NCBI GenBank assembly: GCA_037623315.1
Contig: JBBJJH010000001.1
Location: 1-64,000 of the forward strand
Source: Halanaerobiaceae bacterium ANBcell28
GTDB lineage: Bacteria > Bacillota > Halanaerobiia > Halanaerobiales > DTU029
Length of the DNA stretch: 64,000 nt
Direction: 5' to 3'
Of the stretch, positions 54,496-64,000 are shown piece by piece; positions within the stretch are counted from its first letter, which is position 1, and each line of letters begins with the position of its first letter. The notes beneath the pieces were generated by a model. It made no database searches, was not told the origin of the DNA, and saw nothing but the letters and a program-made list of their open reading frames with translations. The position numbers and the translations under genes were made by a program.

Positions 54496-55980
54496 TTACA
54501 GAATATATCTTTTGTCGAATATCTCCGACAATAAATTTACTTTCTTTTCAATTAAAGCCCTAATTAGTCTATACTCAGCCATGCCAAAATCTTGTGCCTC
54601 ATCAACAATTATTGCTGAGTATTCAACATCTTTTTTTCTGCTTACCATATATATAACATCTTTAATAATAATCCACCACTCAATTAACCCAGCTTCATGA
54701 AGTAATTCAAAGTATTGTGATAATATTTGCCAAACTTCTTTTCTTTGGTTTCGTCCAAGTTTTTTGAATGCACCATTTCGACTTACCCTTAGATATGAAT
54801 TTAAATCCATAATCTGATGGTAACTCAATACTACATCAATTTCCGTAATTATATCAGATACAGTGTACTCATCCTGAAATCCAGCAATATCTATTGCTTT
54901 ATTTATAAACCTTATCCGTTTTTTTTCATCAATTATCTTAAAGTCTATATTATGTCTCCTAAGATACTGAGCTATCCACGAATGTAAATTAATAACTTCA
55001 ATTCTACTCAAGCTTTCTAAACCACACATATTTTTAAGGTTATACTCAACTGATTTAGTTAGCTTCCGAGAATAAGTTGTAAATAAAATCTTATCTTCAC
55101 TTCTTGTATAAATGTTCTCGGCAAGATATTTAGCTCTATGCATGGCTACTACCGTCTTACCTGTACCAGCTGCTCCTTTTAATTGAAAACTTCCTTTATA
55201 GTTTCCATCATTGCCAATCACATACTTATTCTGTTGCGGATGAATGAATATACGCCAATAGTCGATTGGATCATTTAGTACTTTTGTTATTACTTCTTCG
55301 TCAGATACAACTTTGATATACGGCCTATTAACACTTTTATTAATTGCTTCACGCATTGTATCTGTCTGATAATCATTTTCTATACTAAAACATTCTTTAA
55401 TTTCATCAATATCTATACCATCTAAACAATAACTCAAAATTTCATATATATCTTCAGAAACATACTCCTTTACATGGTCAATCAAGTCCTGTTCTGACTT
55501 TATAAGAGACAATACAGGTAGAACAATTTTAGGGATTCCTATAGAGACTAACTCTCCTTTAGTGTATCTGTCAGCTATACTTTTCTTGTATTTTTTTTCC
55601 CAGTCTATTTTTGTTTCTGATTGAACTGCTTCCTTTTTCCCAATTTCAAGATCTACTACCTGAATTGCTGAAGTGGCTCTATTTACATCGAATACTTTAT
55701 TTTGAGCCCATTTCATTGCTTCATCATGATTATCAATATATACAAATAAGTATACATTTCCTTCTGGTGGATGGATAATAATAGCACGATATTTCTGGTC
55801 AACACGAACAGTTCTTACTTTATCATCTCTCATATTAATAATACTTTCGTAATTAATTGAAGCTGCTGTCGGGTTCAGTTTAAACTTTTCAAAAAGATTA
55901 TTAGCTTTCTTTTGTATCGTTTTTGGAACCCCGGATAACGCTGTTAGATACGATTTTGTTATAGCAATATCAATATTCAT
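54496..55980 (-). CDS. RelE-like domain fused to UvrD-type helicase, N-terminal part
   Basis: Residues 1-95 resemble a RelE/ParE-superfamily fold (AITKSYLTALSGVPKTIQKK, KVRTVRVDQKYRAIIIH, VYLFVYIDNHDEAMKWA). The UvrD/Rep helicase follows with LKGAAGTGKT (267-276) and IVDEAQDFGMAEY (458-470). After IEKKVNLL the frame goes wrong and stops at SEIFDKRYIL. The RelE-like part in these helicases may bind RNA, DNA or the ribosome; toxicity is not shown. It starts 25 bp after the DUF1998 helicase. Without motifs III-VI the product cannot be a working helicase. Confidence 0.82.
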   Translation of the reverse strand: MNIDIAITKSYLTALSGVPKTIQKKANNLFEKFKLNPTAASINYESIINMRDDKVRTVRVDQKYRAIIIHPPEGNVYLFVYIDNHDEAMKWAQNKVFDVNRATSAIQVVDLEIGKKEAVQSETKIDWEKKYKKSIADRYTKGELVSIGIPKIVLPVLSLIKSEQDLIDHVKEYVSEDIYEILSYCLDGIDIDEIKECFSIENDYQTDTMREAINKSVNRPYIKVVSDEEVITKVLNDPIDYWRIFIHPQQNKYVIGNDGNYKGSFQLKGAAGTGKTVVAMHRAKYLAENIYTRSEDKILFTTYSRKLTKSVEYNLKNMCGLESLSRIEVINLHSWIAQYLRRHNIDFKIIDEKKRIRFINKAIDIAGFQDEYTVSDIITEIDVVLSYHQIMDLNSYLRVSRNGAFKKLGRNQRKEVWQILSQYFELLHEAGLIEWWIIIKDVIYMVSRKKDVEYSAIIVDEAQDFGMAEYRLIRALIEKKVNLLSEIFDKRYIL

Positions 55981-56005
55981 TTTTATCTCCTCTTATATAT
56001 AATTA

Positions 56006-59000
56006 TTAATTACCTATACATTCTTCCAGATCAAATTGATCAACAAAGTAAGTTCTCCAACCCTGATTGCTATATTTATCTTTTTCCTCTTCCTGTTCTT
56101 CTAAAAATAATGCAATTTTCATATCTACAAACGCCAATTCTGCTATAGGCATATCCCCATTCTTTAGTTCCAGTTCATATCCTTCAACTGGCATTTCAAT
56201 ATTTTTGTTTTTGCAAATCTCGATAATTGACTCTAAATTATTCTCTTTAGTAGAAGCAATTTCTTGATAAGAAGGATTTATGTTTCTTAATTTCTTAAAG
56301 TATTTTAATGCCAATCCTCTTTGAAGAATGTCGTGATATATTTGATTGGAATAATTCCTTAAACAACCATAGCAACTAGTTTCCTCTCCACATTCACATA
56401 ATCCACTAACACGTTTTTCTGCTTCTTGTATCACATCATATAATTTCATGCCAATTCTCTTAACATGGCCAGCACCACCAGGTACTTGGTCAAATAAAAT
56501 AAATGATGGTGATGAAGTTTGACTTGTATAATTCAAACATCCATCAATTTCTCTTCTATCAATTCCAAGATACCCTACTGCTCCTTCAATTAATGCATAT
56601 AAAACAGAATATAAAAATTCCTCAGTAAAATTATTGCTAACATTAGGTAACTCTATTTCAATAATATCTGTAATTATTTCATGTCCTATATCTACTCTAT
56701 TCAAATACGTATTTCCACATTTATGACCATACTTAGTTTTATGTTCATATTCTATATCATGCGCATTATTAGTGGCATAGCCACACCATGAACATAGCCT
56801 GAATCCAGAACCATAATTACCTTGATTAACTATAAATAGATTACCTCTAGGCGAATAGGTATAATTAATAGCAATATTATTAACCTTCACTGACTTATGA
56901 TAATTTTTTTCATTTTCATCATACTGGTGAAAATAAATTTTCCCACCATATGAAGATGTCGGCTTAGACAAACTTGGTTTTTCTGGTTTGCTATTATTAG
57001 TTGAAAAACCAAAGATAGGTTTAATAAATTTATGATATTTTAATGGTGCCCCACATTGACAATATTTTTTACTTTCATCTATTTCAACCATTTTCAAATT
57101 ATAATCACAGGGCTCCTTATAAATAGTATGACATTCTTCACATATTGAATATAAATATGTTGGCCACCATTTTGATTTTGACATATTAATTGAATAAGAT
57201 TCCCACAATAACCCATTTGCTATTACTTTATTACCAGGAGCAAATTCTGAAATAGCCATTTTTAAATCTCTGCTCAAATTTACATTATTTGACACTTTAC
57301 CAATATGAATAGTATCTAAATTTACCGTATCAATAGGAAATCCATATCTTGGCAAAACATTATTTGAAGCTAAGAAGTTTATTACACCCTTTTCTAAAAA
57401 TGTCTTTAACATTCTACTTATTGAATCTACTGCTTTTCCTTTATTAAAATTGTCTTCCTTAATTTTAATAATCTCGGAAACATCATTAAGCCACTTTCTT
57501 TTTGAAAGAATTAAATTACCAGTATCTTTTAGTAATCTATCTTCTACCCAGCTCCAATCTTCAATCCCAAAAACATTTTGAACCTCTATAGTAAAGACAT
57601 TTCTTAAAGAATTTAAAATTTCTTGTGGATGATTACTGAGCTCTTCCTTTAACATATTATCTACTTCTGGATAGTCTTGACTATAAGCAAAAAGCTTTTC
57701 TACACTTGTAAAATACTGTTCGTATTTTCTAAATATCCAGGAAAATACTATGGAACATAAATGTCTAAATGCAATTTTATCATTATTTTTTTCTATATAA
57801 GGTGGTTTAATCTGACCTTCTATTATTTTCTCAGGGTTTTGGAAATAGTATAAGTCATGTGATCTACGTTTTGCATAAGTTAGTATATAAGCAGTAGAAG
57901 ATGTTCTCCTTCCTGCACGACCAGCTCTTTGAACATAATTAGCTGTTTCAGGTGGTATATTTCTTAAGAAAACTGCTTCTAAACTTCCAACATCAACACC
58001 CATTTCAAAAGTGGTTGAGCAGCTTAAAATATTAACTTTCCCTTGTTCAAATTTAGTTTGTATTTCAGAAGCATGCCTACTTGTTAACTGAGCAGTATGT
58101 TCTTTTATTACCATTGGAATCCTTTTAATATTATTATAAATATCTGAATAGTATGTTTGTCTTGAAACATCTTTTTTAAAATCTTCCAATCTTCCGTCAC
58201 ACCTATATGATGGGCATACCCCCGCTATATTAATAGTTGTTTTTTTACCGCATTTATTACAACTATATAATTTTTGTTTTCTTTCAAACAACCACTTATT
58301 ATGATTCAACTGATATATATTACCTTCATTTTCTATAAATCTTGATGTGAATAATCCACTAGATGTCATTCCGGTTATAAACTGTTGATCATTAAATATT
58401 TTCTCTAGAAATATTACCGCCTTTTCTTTTGCAGTTTCTTTGTCATTACCATATTTCATAAATATTTTTGTTAAATAATCAAACCTCATATTATTATAAT
58501 TTTCTTTCGGTCTAATACTAACAATTCCATATTGGGAATCTGCATATCTAAAAAAAATAGGTTTAGATCGAACACCAAATAATGGGTGTTCATCTTTCAA
58601 ATCATCTGGATAGTTAACACATCTATTAATTCTTAACCCGTGAAAAATCTGCTCAATTATTTTCCAGACCTGATCACTATCTAGTCCACATAGTTGGATT
58701 CTATCATTCCACCATTCTGGTTTAGGGTACCTGAATGATAACATTCCAACCCCTTCTAAACCAATTTCTCTTTCATATGACATTAACTCATACATTATAT
58801 AAGCTGAAATAGTCTCATCTATCTCCTCAGAGGATTCTATTAATAAATCTTTTTGGGACTCTATGTCCTTATATATTCTTGTATGTAATTTTTTGAACGT
58901 TATATTAGTATCTCCAAGAGAGTCAATTGCATCTAAAATCATCTTCCTCCACAAATAATTGTTATACCTAATATCCATATAAGTGGCAAAATAAGCAGCT

Positions 59001-61063
59001 TCTTTTCTGCTATCTGAAAATGCCAATAGTTTTCTACCTTTCGTATCTTCAATAATATTTCCTTCACTAACATCAAATAAATCAAGATTTCCAAAAAGAC
59101 TCTCACCTTCATCCAATTCATTAATTTCTTCTTGTTCAACTTTAACAAGTTCTTTGGGTATGTTTTGGTAAAGTGTCCTTCCTAACATTTCAGTAGTAGG
59201 AGCATCAGCATTTACTAATTTTTTAACAATTCTTCTACCGTAACTTCCACAGCTCAGACAAGTATTAACAGATCCTTTATGATGAATTCTGTAGACTACG
59301 ATATGATTTGGTTTTTCACAGCATGACTTATCTGCTGCTTTGTTATTTGCTTGTACACTTCTACATTTTGTACATAATATATAGCTTTCAGCATTATTAA
59401 TTTTTATATCTTCAATTAGTAATTCATCATCTTCAACTAAAGAGTCTTCATCTAATTCTATAGCTGAGTAATCTTCCTTTAATAAAAAGTATTCAAGCCT
59501 TTCTTTGTCATCAAAATTAAAAAAACCTGCTGAATGTTTTAAATAACCACTCTCTATCTTACCAATCAAATACTCTTGTCCACATTTCTGACAATTAGCT
59601 AATTCAAAAACACCAAATCTTTCTTTTCCCGATTCCTCATATTCTTTACGATTTAAGAATACCTTTTTATTTGGATATAACTGAACAAACCCACCTTCAA
59701 TTGATTTTGAAAAAGTGTGATATCTTGCAGGCAATAGCACATCTGAATTATCTTCTTTTTTTGCTTTTGCTGCTAAATCAACCATTGCTAAAAATGCATC
59801 AATATTCTTTCGTGTTACAGAACCAAATACATCTTTTATAGCTTCTTTAATTAATTTTGTTTTACTTTCAATATTTATCTTTAACTTATTCACATAATAG
59901 TCCTGAATTAATATATCATAAAGCACCTCGTAAGTTTCCTCTTTAGGAATAATTGTTTCATATATACCTTCTTTATTAATTAAATCTGCTAATTCTTTAC
60001 CTGAGTATTTTTCAGTATACATTAATATTTTTTTATATATTTTTAAAGGAGGCTTAATTAAACCTTTACGTATTTTTGTTCTTAACCTATCTGAGGTAAT
60101 GATACAATCCTCACTAAAAGATTCTCCAAACAAATTCTTAGCATATTCAACAACATCTTTTAGTTCTTCTTTGCCGCCACCTAGTGTTGCACTTGTAGCT
60201 ATAAAATTTATTCTTCCTTTTTCTCCATCCACTACTCTATCTTTCAATCTTGCTATTAAATACGAGATTTCACTTCCTAAAGATCCCGAATATACATGAG
60301 CCTCATCTAACACAATATATTTCCAATAGTTAGCATATAATCCATCAAAAAAAACATTATCATTAGGACGTAATAACAAATATTCTAACATTGCATAATT
60401 AGTTAACAGAATATTTGGCGGAGTTGAACGCATTTCTTCTCTTGATAATATTTCATTATCTATAGTTGCTTGATCAGGATTCATTTTCTTAAAATAATCA
60501 AGTGCTTCTTCTTTACCCTCCTTCGTTTCACCTGTGTATCTTCCAAAAGTAATCTCAGGATATTCTTTTAATAATACTCTTAACCTTTTTAATTGATCAT
60601 TTGCTAATGCATTCATAGGATAAAGTATTAAGGCCCTTACTCCTGGTGTTAATTCATTATTACTTTGTTCTTTAACCAGATCATTAAGAATTGGTATTAA
60701 AAAACTTTCTGTTTTACCACTACCTGTTCCTGTAGCAACAATAATATTTTTCTTTTTAACTATCGATTTTATTACTGCTCTTTCCTGATGTATATGAAGA
60801 GGAAATTCTCCAATTCCAGGTACTAATTTTACAAAATTTTTATGCAATATTTTTTCATCAATTAGTTGTCTCAAAGTTTTACCACTCTTATACCTGGCTG
60901 TTGACTCAATATAAGGACCTTTTACTAGGTCAGTTTTACTTTCCTCAATTGCCTCATCTGCAGATTTTCTCAATGTGTCATTTTTAAACAAAAACATTGA
61001 CTTTAAATATTTTGTATATTCTTCTCTTATATTATCTGTAGTCGTAATTGGGTTAATACTCAT
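56006..61063 (-). CDS. Large DEAH helicase with DUF1998 domain (MrfA/DrmAB/DruE-like)
   Basis: The 1685-aa SF2 helicase has VATGTGSGKTES (109-120), VLDEAHVYSG (251-260), SATLGGG, CSTTFEMGVDVGSLEAVFLR and YVQRAGRAGRR, with an inserted zinc-binding region (CQKCGQEY, CTKCRSVQ, CLSCGSYG) and a DUF1998 end (LFDQVPGGAGH, CECGEETSCYGCLRNY). DUF1998 helicases occur in MrfA repair proteins, DISARM (DrmA/DrmB) and Druantia (DruE). Length and neighbours fit Druantia best, but neither partner here is firmly identified. It starts 12 bp after the partial gene. Confidence 0.85.
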   Translation of the reverse strand: MSINPITTTDNIREEYTKYLKSMFLFKNDTLRKSADEAIEESKTDLVKGPYIESTARYKSGKTLRQLIDEKILHKNFVKLVPGIGEFPLHIHQERAVIKSIVKKKNIIVATGTGSGKTESFLIPILNDLVKEQSNNELTPGVRALILYPMNALANDQLKRLRVLLKEYPEITFGRYTGETKEGKEEALDYFKKMNPDQATIDNEILSREEMRSTPPNILLTNYAMLEYLLLRPNDNVFFDGLYANYWKYIVLDEAHVYSGSLGSEISYLIARLKDRVVDGEKGRINFIATSATLGGGKEELKDVVEYAKNLFGESFSEDCIITSDRLRTKIRKGLIKPPLKIYKKILMYTEKYSGKELADLINKEGIYETIIPKEETYEVLYDILIQDYYVNKLKINIESKTKLIKEAIKDVFGSVTRKNIDAFLAMVDLAAKAKKEDNSDVLLPARYHTFSKSIEGGFVQLYPNKKVFLNRKEYEESGKERFGVFELANCQKCGQEYLIGKIESGYLKHSAGFFNFDDKERLEYFLLKEDYSAIELDEDSLVEDDELLIEDIKINNAESYILCTKCRSVQANNKAADKSCCEKPNHIVVYRIHHKGSVNTCLSCGSYGRRIVKKLVNADAPTTEMLGRTLYQNIPKELVKVEQEEINELDEGESLFGNLDLFDVSEGNIIEDTKGRKLLAFSDSRKEAAYFATYMDIRYNNYLWRKMILDAIDSLGDTNITFKKLHTRIYKDIESQKDLLIESSEEIDETISAYIMYELMSYEREIGLEGVGMLSFRYPKPEWWNDRIQLCGLDSDQVWKIIEQIFHGLRINRCVNYPDDLKDEHPLFGVRSKPIFFRYADSQYGIVSIRPKENYNNMRFDYLTKIFMKYGNDKETAKEKAVIFLEKIFNDQQFITGMTSSGLFTSRFIENEGNIYQLNHNKWLFERKQKLYSCNKCGKKTTINIAGVCPSYRCDGRLEDFKKDVSRQTYYSDIYNNIKRIPMVIKEHTAQLTSRHASEIQTKFEQGKVNILSCSTTFEMGVDVGSLEAVFLRNIPPETANYVQRAGRAGRRTSSTAYILTYAKRRSHDLYYFQNPEKIIEGQIKPPYIEKNNDKIAFRHLCSIVFSWIFRKYEQYFTSVEKLFAYSQDYPEVDNMLKEELSNHPQEILNSLRNVFTIEVQNVFGIEDWSWVEDRLLKDTGNLILSKRKWLNDVSEIIKIKEDNFNKGKAVDSISRMLKTFLEKGVINFLASNNVLPRYGFPIDTVNLDTIHIGKVSNNVNLSRDLKMAISEFAPGNKVIANGLLWESYSINMSKSKWWPTYLYSICEECHTIYKEPCDYNLKMVEIDESKKYCQCGAPLKYHKFIKPIFGFSTNNSKPEKPSLSKPTSSYGGKIYFHQYDENEKNYHKSVKVNNIAINYTYSPRGNLFIVNQGNYGSGFRLCSWCGYATNNAHDIEYEHKTKYGHKCGNTYLNRVDIGHEIITDIIEIELPNVSNNFTEEFLYSVLYALIEGAVGYLGIDRREIDGCLNYTSQTSSPSFILFDQVPGGAGHVKRIGMKLYDVIQEAEKRVSGLCECGEETSCYGCLRNYSNQIYHDILQRGLALKYFKKLRNINPSYQEIASTKENNLESIIEICKNKNIEMPVEGYELELKNGDMPIAELAFVDMKIALFLEEQEEEKDKYSNQGWRTYFVDQFDLEECIGN

Positions 61064-61075
61064 ATAATTCTCCTC

Positions 61076-64000
61076 CTATAAAAACATTAGTTTGAAAAAC
61101 GCCCTATACCTTTCAAATAACTCCCATTGGTTCCCAACATACTCTTTAATAATCATTTCATAGTATTCTATATTAGAACTAGTTTTTGCTGGATTAATAG
61201 ACAAAAAAGAAACAATTAATAAAGACCGATAATTATTATCCATATTCATATCAATTAACTCTTTAATTACTTTAAATTTTTCATTAGATATGTCATCAGC
61301 ATATTCTAATCGTTTTGGTAAGCAAAGATATAAATCCTTTTTGTCACATTTAATGTTTTCAACAAGATCATCCATCTTATTACCATTTACTTTATATGAT
61401 GAAATATCTTTTTTAAATTCGTAGATTCTAAATGCTCTAGATAGTGAATAACCTTTCCTAAGGATATATTTGTTTTCATGAGCTGTTAACCAACCCCAAA
61501 AAGATGTAATAATCTCAATCTCATCTTTTATTACATCTGATATTTCCTTATGTCTTCTGACCATACCTAACAACTCATTTTCAAAAGTAGATATACAGCG
61601 ACTTTTCAGGTTTTTGGTTATCTCTCCACTTCCATTCTTAACACTACATAAAGCATCAATTAAGTTTATATCAGATAGTAAATCAATTTTTTCTTTTGCA
61701 ATTGTTTTATCTTTTCTTGCAGCTAATAATATAGTGCTACAAAATTTCAAGTCTTCATCACTAAGCCTAGGTTTTAAATGATATAAACTTTTTATTAATC
61801 TGTCATAACCTTCTCTTTCAATAAGGAGATTAAGTAATTCAAATGAATTGTTGATAAATATACTTATCTTGTTTTGACCTGACTGATCAATGAGATATTT
61901 CATTTGAATAATTGTCATAAATACTTTCTGATTAGATATAGCCTCCAACTTCATTAAGTCTTTTAATATTGGCCGACTATCATTTCCATCTATGTAATTT
62001 TGCAATAGTCTACCTAATATTAAATCTTCATCCTTAAGTTTGAATTCTTGATTATTATTTATTACATTATTTAGTTCATTTCTTTTAAAGAAAATAACTT
62101 TATCTTCTATGTTATCAAAAATACTATATTCTTTTTTATAGTCCAACACTGGTATATAACTACCAAATTCAATATTTTCTGCAGGTATAATGATATCTGT
62201 TATACCATCCTTAAGTTCAATTTCAACATTATCTTTCCAAGGATTAATGAAATTATAAAGTTTCAAAACTCTTGACTTATTTAAATACTCTTCCTGCCAG
62301 GATAGTTTTAGATTTTCTTCTTTAAAATTAGCTTTAAAATTAAGCATTTTTATCTTTTTTACCACATTTAATAGCACTTTTTCATATAAACACTCTTGTT
62401 TTTCATTTATAATAAACATTTTAATTGTAATATTAGAAAAGTCTATCAACCTATCCCTAATATTATTAAATAGTAAACTAAACTGGTCCCCATAACTTAA
62501 TTTTCTTATTTCAGTTATCCTTTTATTATTGTTTTTCTCTAGTATTTCTATTTTATATGTTAATGTGTTATATCTATAATCAAAATTACTAACTTGTAAG
62601 CGAATATCATTATTATCAAAGGCCTGTTTAGTTATTTCTTTGGCTTGATTATCTGTTTTATTGTCAATAACTGATTCTAGTCCAGTAATACTCCATCTTA
62701 TAGGTAATATAACCTTCTCAATTGGTACAGAAATATCATCAAATAAGAGATTAAATTTAGCCTTAGCGACATTTGATGGTTCAATATAATAATTTTCATC
62801 ATCTTCTGAAACAAAGCATGTAATATGAGATGGTTCAATTTTATAGTGAGGGCTTTTCTTTAGGGTGAGTTTTTCATGGGTATAACTTATTTTATCATAT
62901 GACATATTAAAGCCGTCAATATATTCTATCGTATTAATATGTATAAAATTTTCTCGGATAACAGTTTTACCTTTATATTTTATTAATAAATTGTAATAAC
63001 CATTTTGTAATCTATTTCTATGAAAGTTTACCTCTACATTATTTGAACTAACCTGTTTTTTTTCATAAATAGAATAACTTCCAAAACTAATATTTTTAGA
63101 TAATGGTCTTATACTAACTTCGATATCATCTTTAGATATTTTTGGAGTGTTGAAATTAAACGATCCAACATACTCATATACTGGAATACCTTTAAAATTA
63201 GAAGGACTTATATCCCATTTCTCTAATGCTAACTTATATAAGCTTCTCTTAATACTTGGTTTATTATCAATTTCTAGAATAACACCTTGTTCTCCATTAA
63301 ACATTAATTGTTGTTCATTAATATCTTCTAAATCCAAATAATAAAAAGTATATCCTTCCCAGTTGATCAAAGCAATTTCTTCAAGAATATAATCTTCATC
63401 TTTAAAATTGGCATTATAAATACCAACTACGCATTTACTTCTATTTAGTTTATCACCTTTAAGATAATAGCCTTGCTCATTAAACAAGATAAAAGAATTA
63501 TTGTTCTCAAATTGCCATTTGCTTTTAGTTTTATTATTGAAAAGATATTCAATCTCTAGATTATTATAAAAATCTAATTCAATTTCTTCATCCAGTATAA
63601 TATAAACACCGTCTTTTCGCTTAACAATTCGCCCATCAACAAATCTTTCTTCTGAATCATCTAATCCTATTTTCCAACCACATCTCTCATCGCTAAAAAC
63701 TTTACTTCTTTGTTGAGGTAATACCAGAACCATTTTCTCATTTGGTATATCGAATCGTATCCTGGGACTTGCAATATAATAATCATCTTTTTGTGAATCT
63801 ATTTCTTTTTTATCAGATTCAAGCCATCTTTCAAAAGATATCAAGAATCTTTTTGGTAAATAATCAACGTTATGAATATTTTTCTTGCTATCTAAGCACT
63901 CATTGAACAATTCCATAATTTTATCAAATGAATTGTCTATAATATTATCCTCAGAAAAAAAGAAAATACCCGATTTGTCCAGCCTATATAAATTATCTTC
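61076..64000 (-). CDS. Large protein of unknown function upstream of the DUF1998 helicase (partial)
   Basis: The first ATG in the window at 63916 would give 946 aa, but the frame stays open to the edge (EDNLYRLDKSGIFFF and on), so the gene extends beyond 64000 and the product is at least 974 aa. I recognise no catalytic motif. The N-terminal part is beta-rich (YYIASPRIRFDIP, MVLVLPQQRS, GSYSIYEKKQV), like stacked Ig-like domains; the last third (about 640-946) is helical. It is separated from the helicase by only 12 bp. DruH of type III Druantia and STY4851-type proteins occupy such positions; this is only a hypothesis. Confidence 0.7.
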   Translation of the reverse strand, partial: EDNLYRLDKSGIFFFSEDNIIDNSFDKIMELFNECLDSKKNIHNVDYLPKRFLISFERWLESDKKEIDSQKDDYYIASPRIRFDIPNEKMVLVLPQQRSKVFSDERCGWKIGLDDSEERFVDGRIVKRKDGVYIILDEEIELDFYNNLEIEYLFNNKTKSKWQFENNNSFILFNEQGYYLKGDKLNRSKCVVGIYNANFKDEDYILEEIALINWEGYTFYYLDLEDINEQQLMFNGEQGVILEIDNKPSIKRSLYKLALEKWDISPSNFKGIPVYEYVGSFNFNTPKISKDDIEVSIRPLSKNISFGSYSIYEKKQVSSNNVEVNFHRNRLQNGYYNLLIKYKGKTVIRENFIHINTIEYIDGFNMSYDKISYTHEKLTLKKSPHYKIEPSHITCFVSEDDENYYIEPSNVAKAKFNLLFDDISVPIEKVILPIRWSITGLESVIDNKTDNQAKEITKQAFDNNDIRLQVSNFDYRYNTLTYKIEILEKNNNKRITEIRKLSYGDQFSLLFNNIRDRLIDFSNITIKMFIINEKQECLYEKVLLNVVKKIKMLNFKANFKEENLKLSWQEEYLNKSRVLKLYNFINPWKDNVEIELKDGITDIIIPAENIEFGSYIPVLDYKKEYSIFDNIEDKVIFFKRNELNNVINNNQEFKLKDEDLILGRLLQNYIDGNDSRPILKDLMKLEAISNQKVFMTIIQMKYLIDQSGQNKISIFINNSFELLNLLIEREGYDRLIKSLYHLKPRLSDEDLKFCSTILLAARKDKTIAKEKIDLLSDINLIDALCSVKNGSGEITKNLKSRCISTFENELLGMVRRHKEISDVIKDEIEIITSFWGWLTAHENKYILRKGYSLSRAFRIYEFKKDISSYKVNGNKMDDLVENIKCDKKDLYLCLPKRLEYADDISNEKFKVIKELIDMNMDNNYRSLLIVSFLSINPAKTSSNIEYYEMIIKEYVGNQWELFERYRAFFKLMFL

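Noticed and set aside
56006-61063. DISARM
   Set aside because: A DUF1998 helicase is present, but no DrmC PLD nuclease or DISARM methyltransferase is in view and the helicase and DUF1998 are one protein. It could be reopened with sequence beyond 64000.
1-64000. CRISPR arrays, tRNA or rRNA genes, integrase or attachment sites
   Set aside because: No regularly spaced direct repeats, no cloverleaf-like or rRNA-like sequence and no tyrosine or serine recombinase were seen. The IS21 fragment is the only recognisable mobile-element trace.

Overview
The window is an AT-rich stretch of a low-GC bacterium. The preferred codons, Shine-Dalgarno sequences and protein families point to a Firmicute. The LysM/BsuPI proteins at the left edge would suit an anaerobic clostridial or Halanaerobiales-type organism, but that placement is an inference and no rRNA, tRNA or housekeeping marker is present to prove it.

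Layout. The left edge (1-1.6 kb) has ordinary chromosomal genes: the start of a membrane protein, a decayed gene tail with a strong terminator, and two plus-strand LysM proteins. From about 1.7 kb to the right edge every recognisable functional gene is on the minus strand, more than 60 kb in one direction; the only plus-strand coding traces after 1.6 kb are decayed fragments at 5.5-6.6 kb and 11.6 kb. Nearly all of it looks like a stacked defence island. Transcription runs right to left, so the 64-kb end is upstream.

Right to left: (i) a partial protein of at least 974 aa, a 1685-aa DEAH helicase with a DUF1998 end, and a UvrD-type helicase with a RelE-like N-terminus broken by a one-base frameshift; (ii) a tight four-gene cassette of NAD-dependent epimerase, two SPASM-type radical SAM enzymes and a GT2 glycosyltransferase, unusual inside a defence island; (iii) an EVE-type McrBC locus whose McrB is divided by one in-frame TAA and whose McrC is frameshifted near its start; (iv) a 1767-aa SF1 helicase with a Vsr-like nuclease domain and zinc fingers; (v) a complete BREX type III operon (brxF, brxC, pglXI, an extra 234-aa gene, brxHII, pglZ, brxA); (vi) an XRE/ImmA-IrrE/PIN-like trio behind a consensus sigma-A promoter; (vii) a Wadjet condensin system in order jetD-A-B-C; (viii) a small DNA-binding protein, a McrB-like ATPase and a DUF2357 nuclease; (ix) a duplicated pair of secreted protein plus T4-type lysozyme (GH24), the second lysozyme collapsed by an internal deletion; (x) an AbiL/RloAB-type ATPase and Toprim nuclease pair; (xi) a graveyard with IS21, WYL-regulator, SNF2 and SWIM remnants, a DUF1643 pair and a DUF6933/pRiA4b-ORF3 protein.

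Together the genes would act against phage (BREX, RloAB, helicase-nucleases), modified DNA (two McrBC-type systems) and plasmids (Wadjet). Three single-site lesions in otherwise intact genes, and small fragments of the DUF2357/McrB operon left around the RloAB segment, show active turnover by duplication, deletion and cassette exchange. The best candidates for something undescribed are the radical SAM/glycosyltransferase/epimerase cassette, the lysozyme/secreted-protein pair, the extra gene in BREX III, and the DUF1998-helicase/RelE-UvrD cluster at the right edge.
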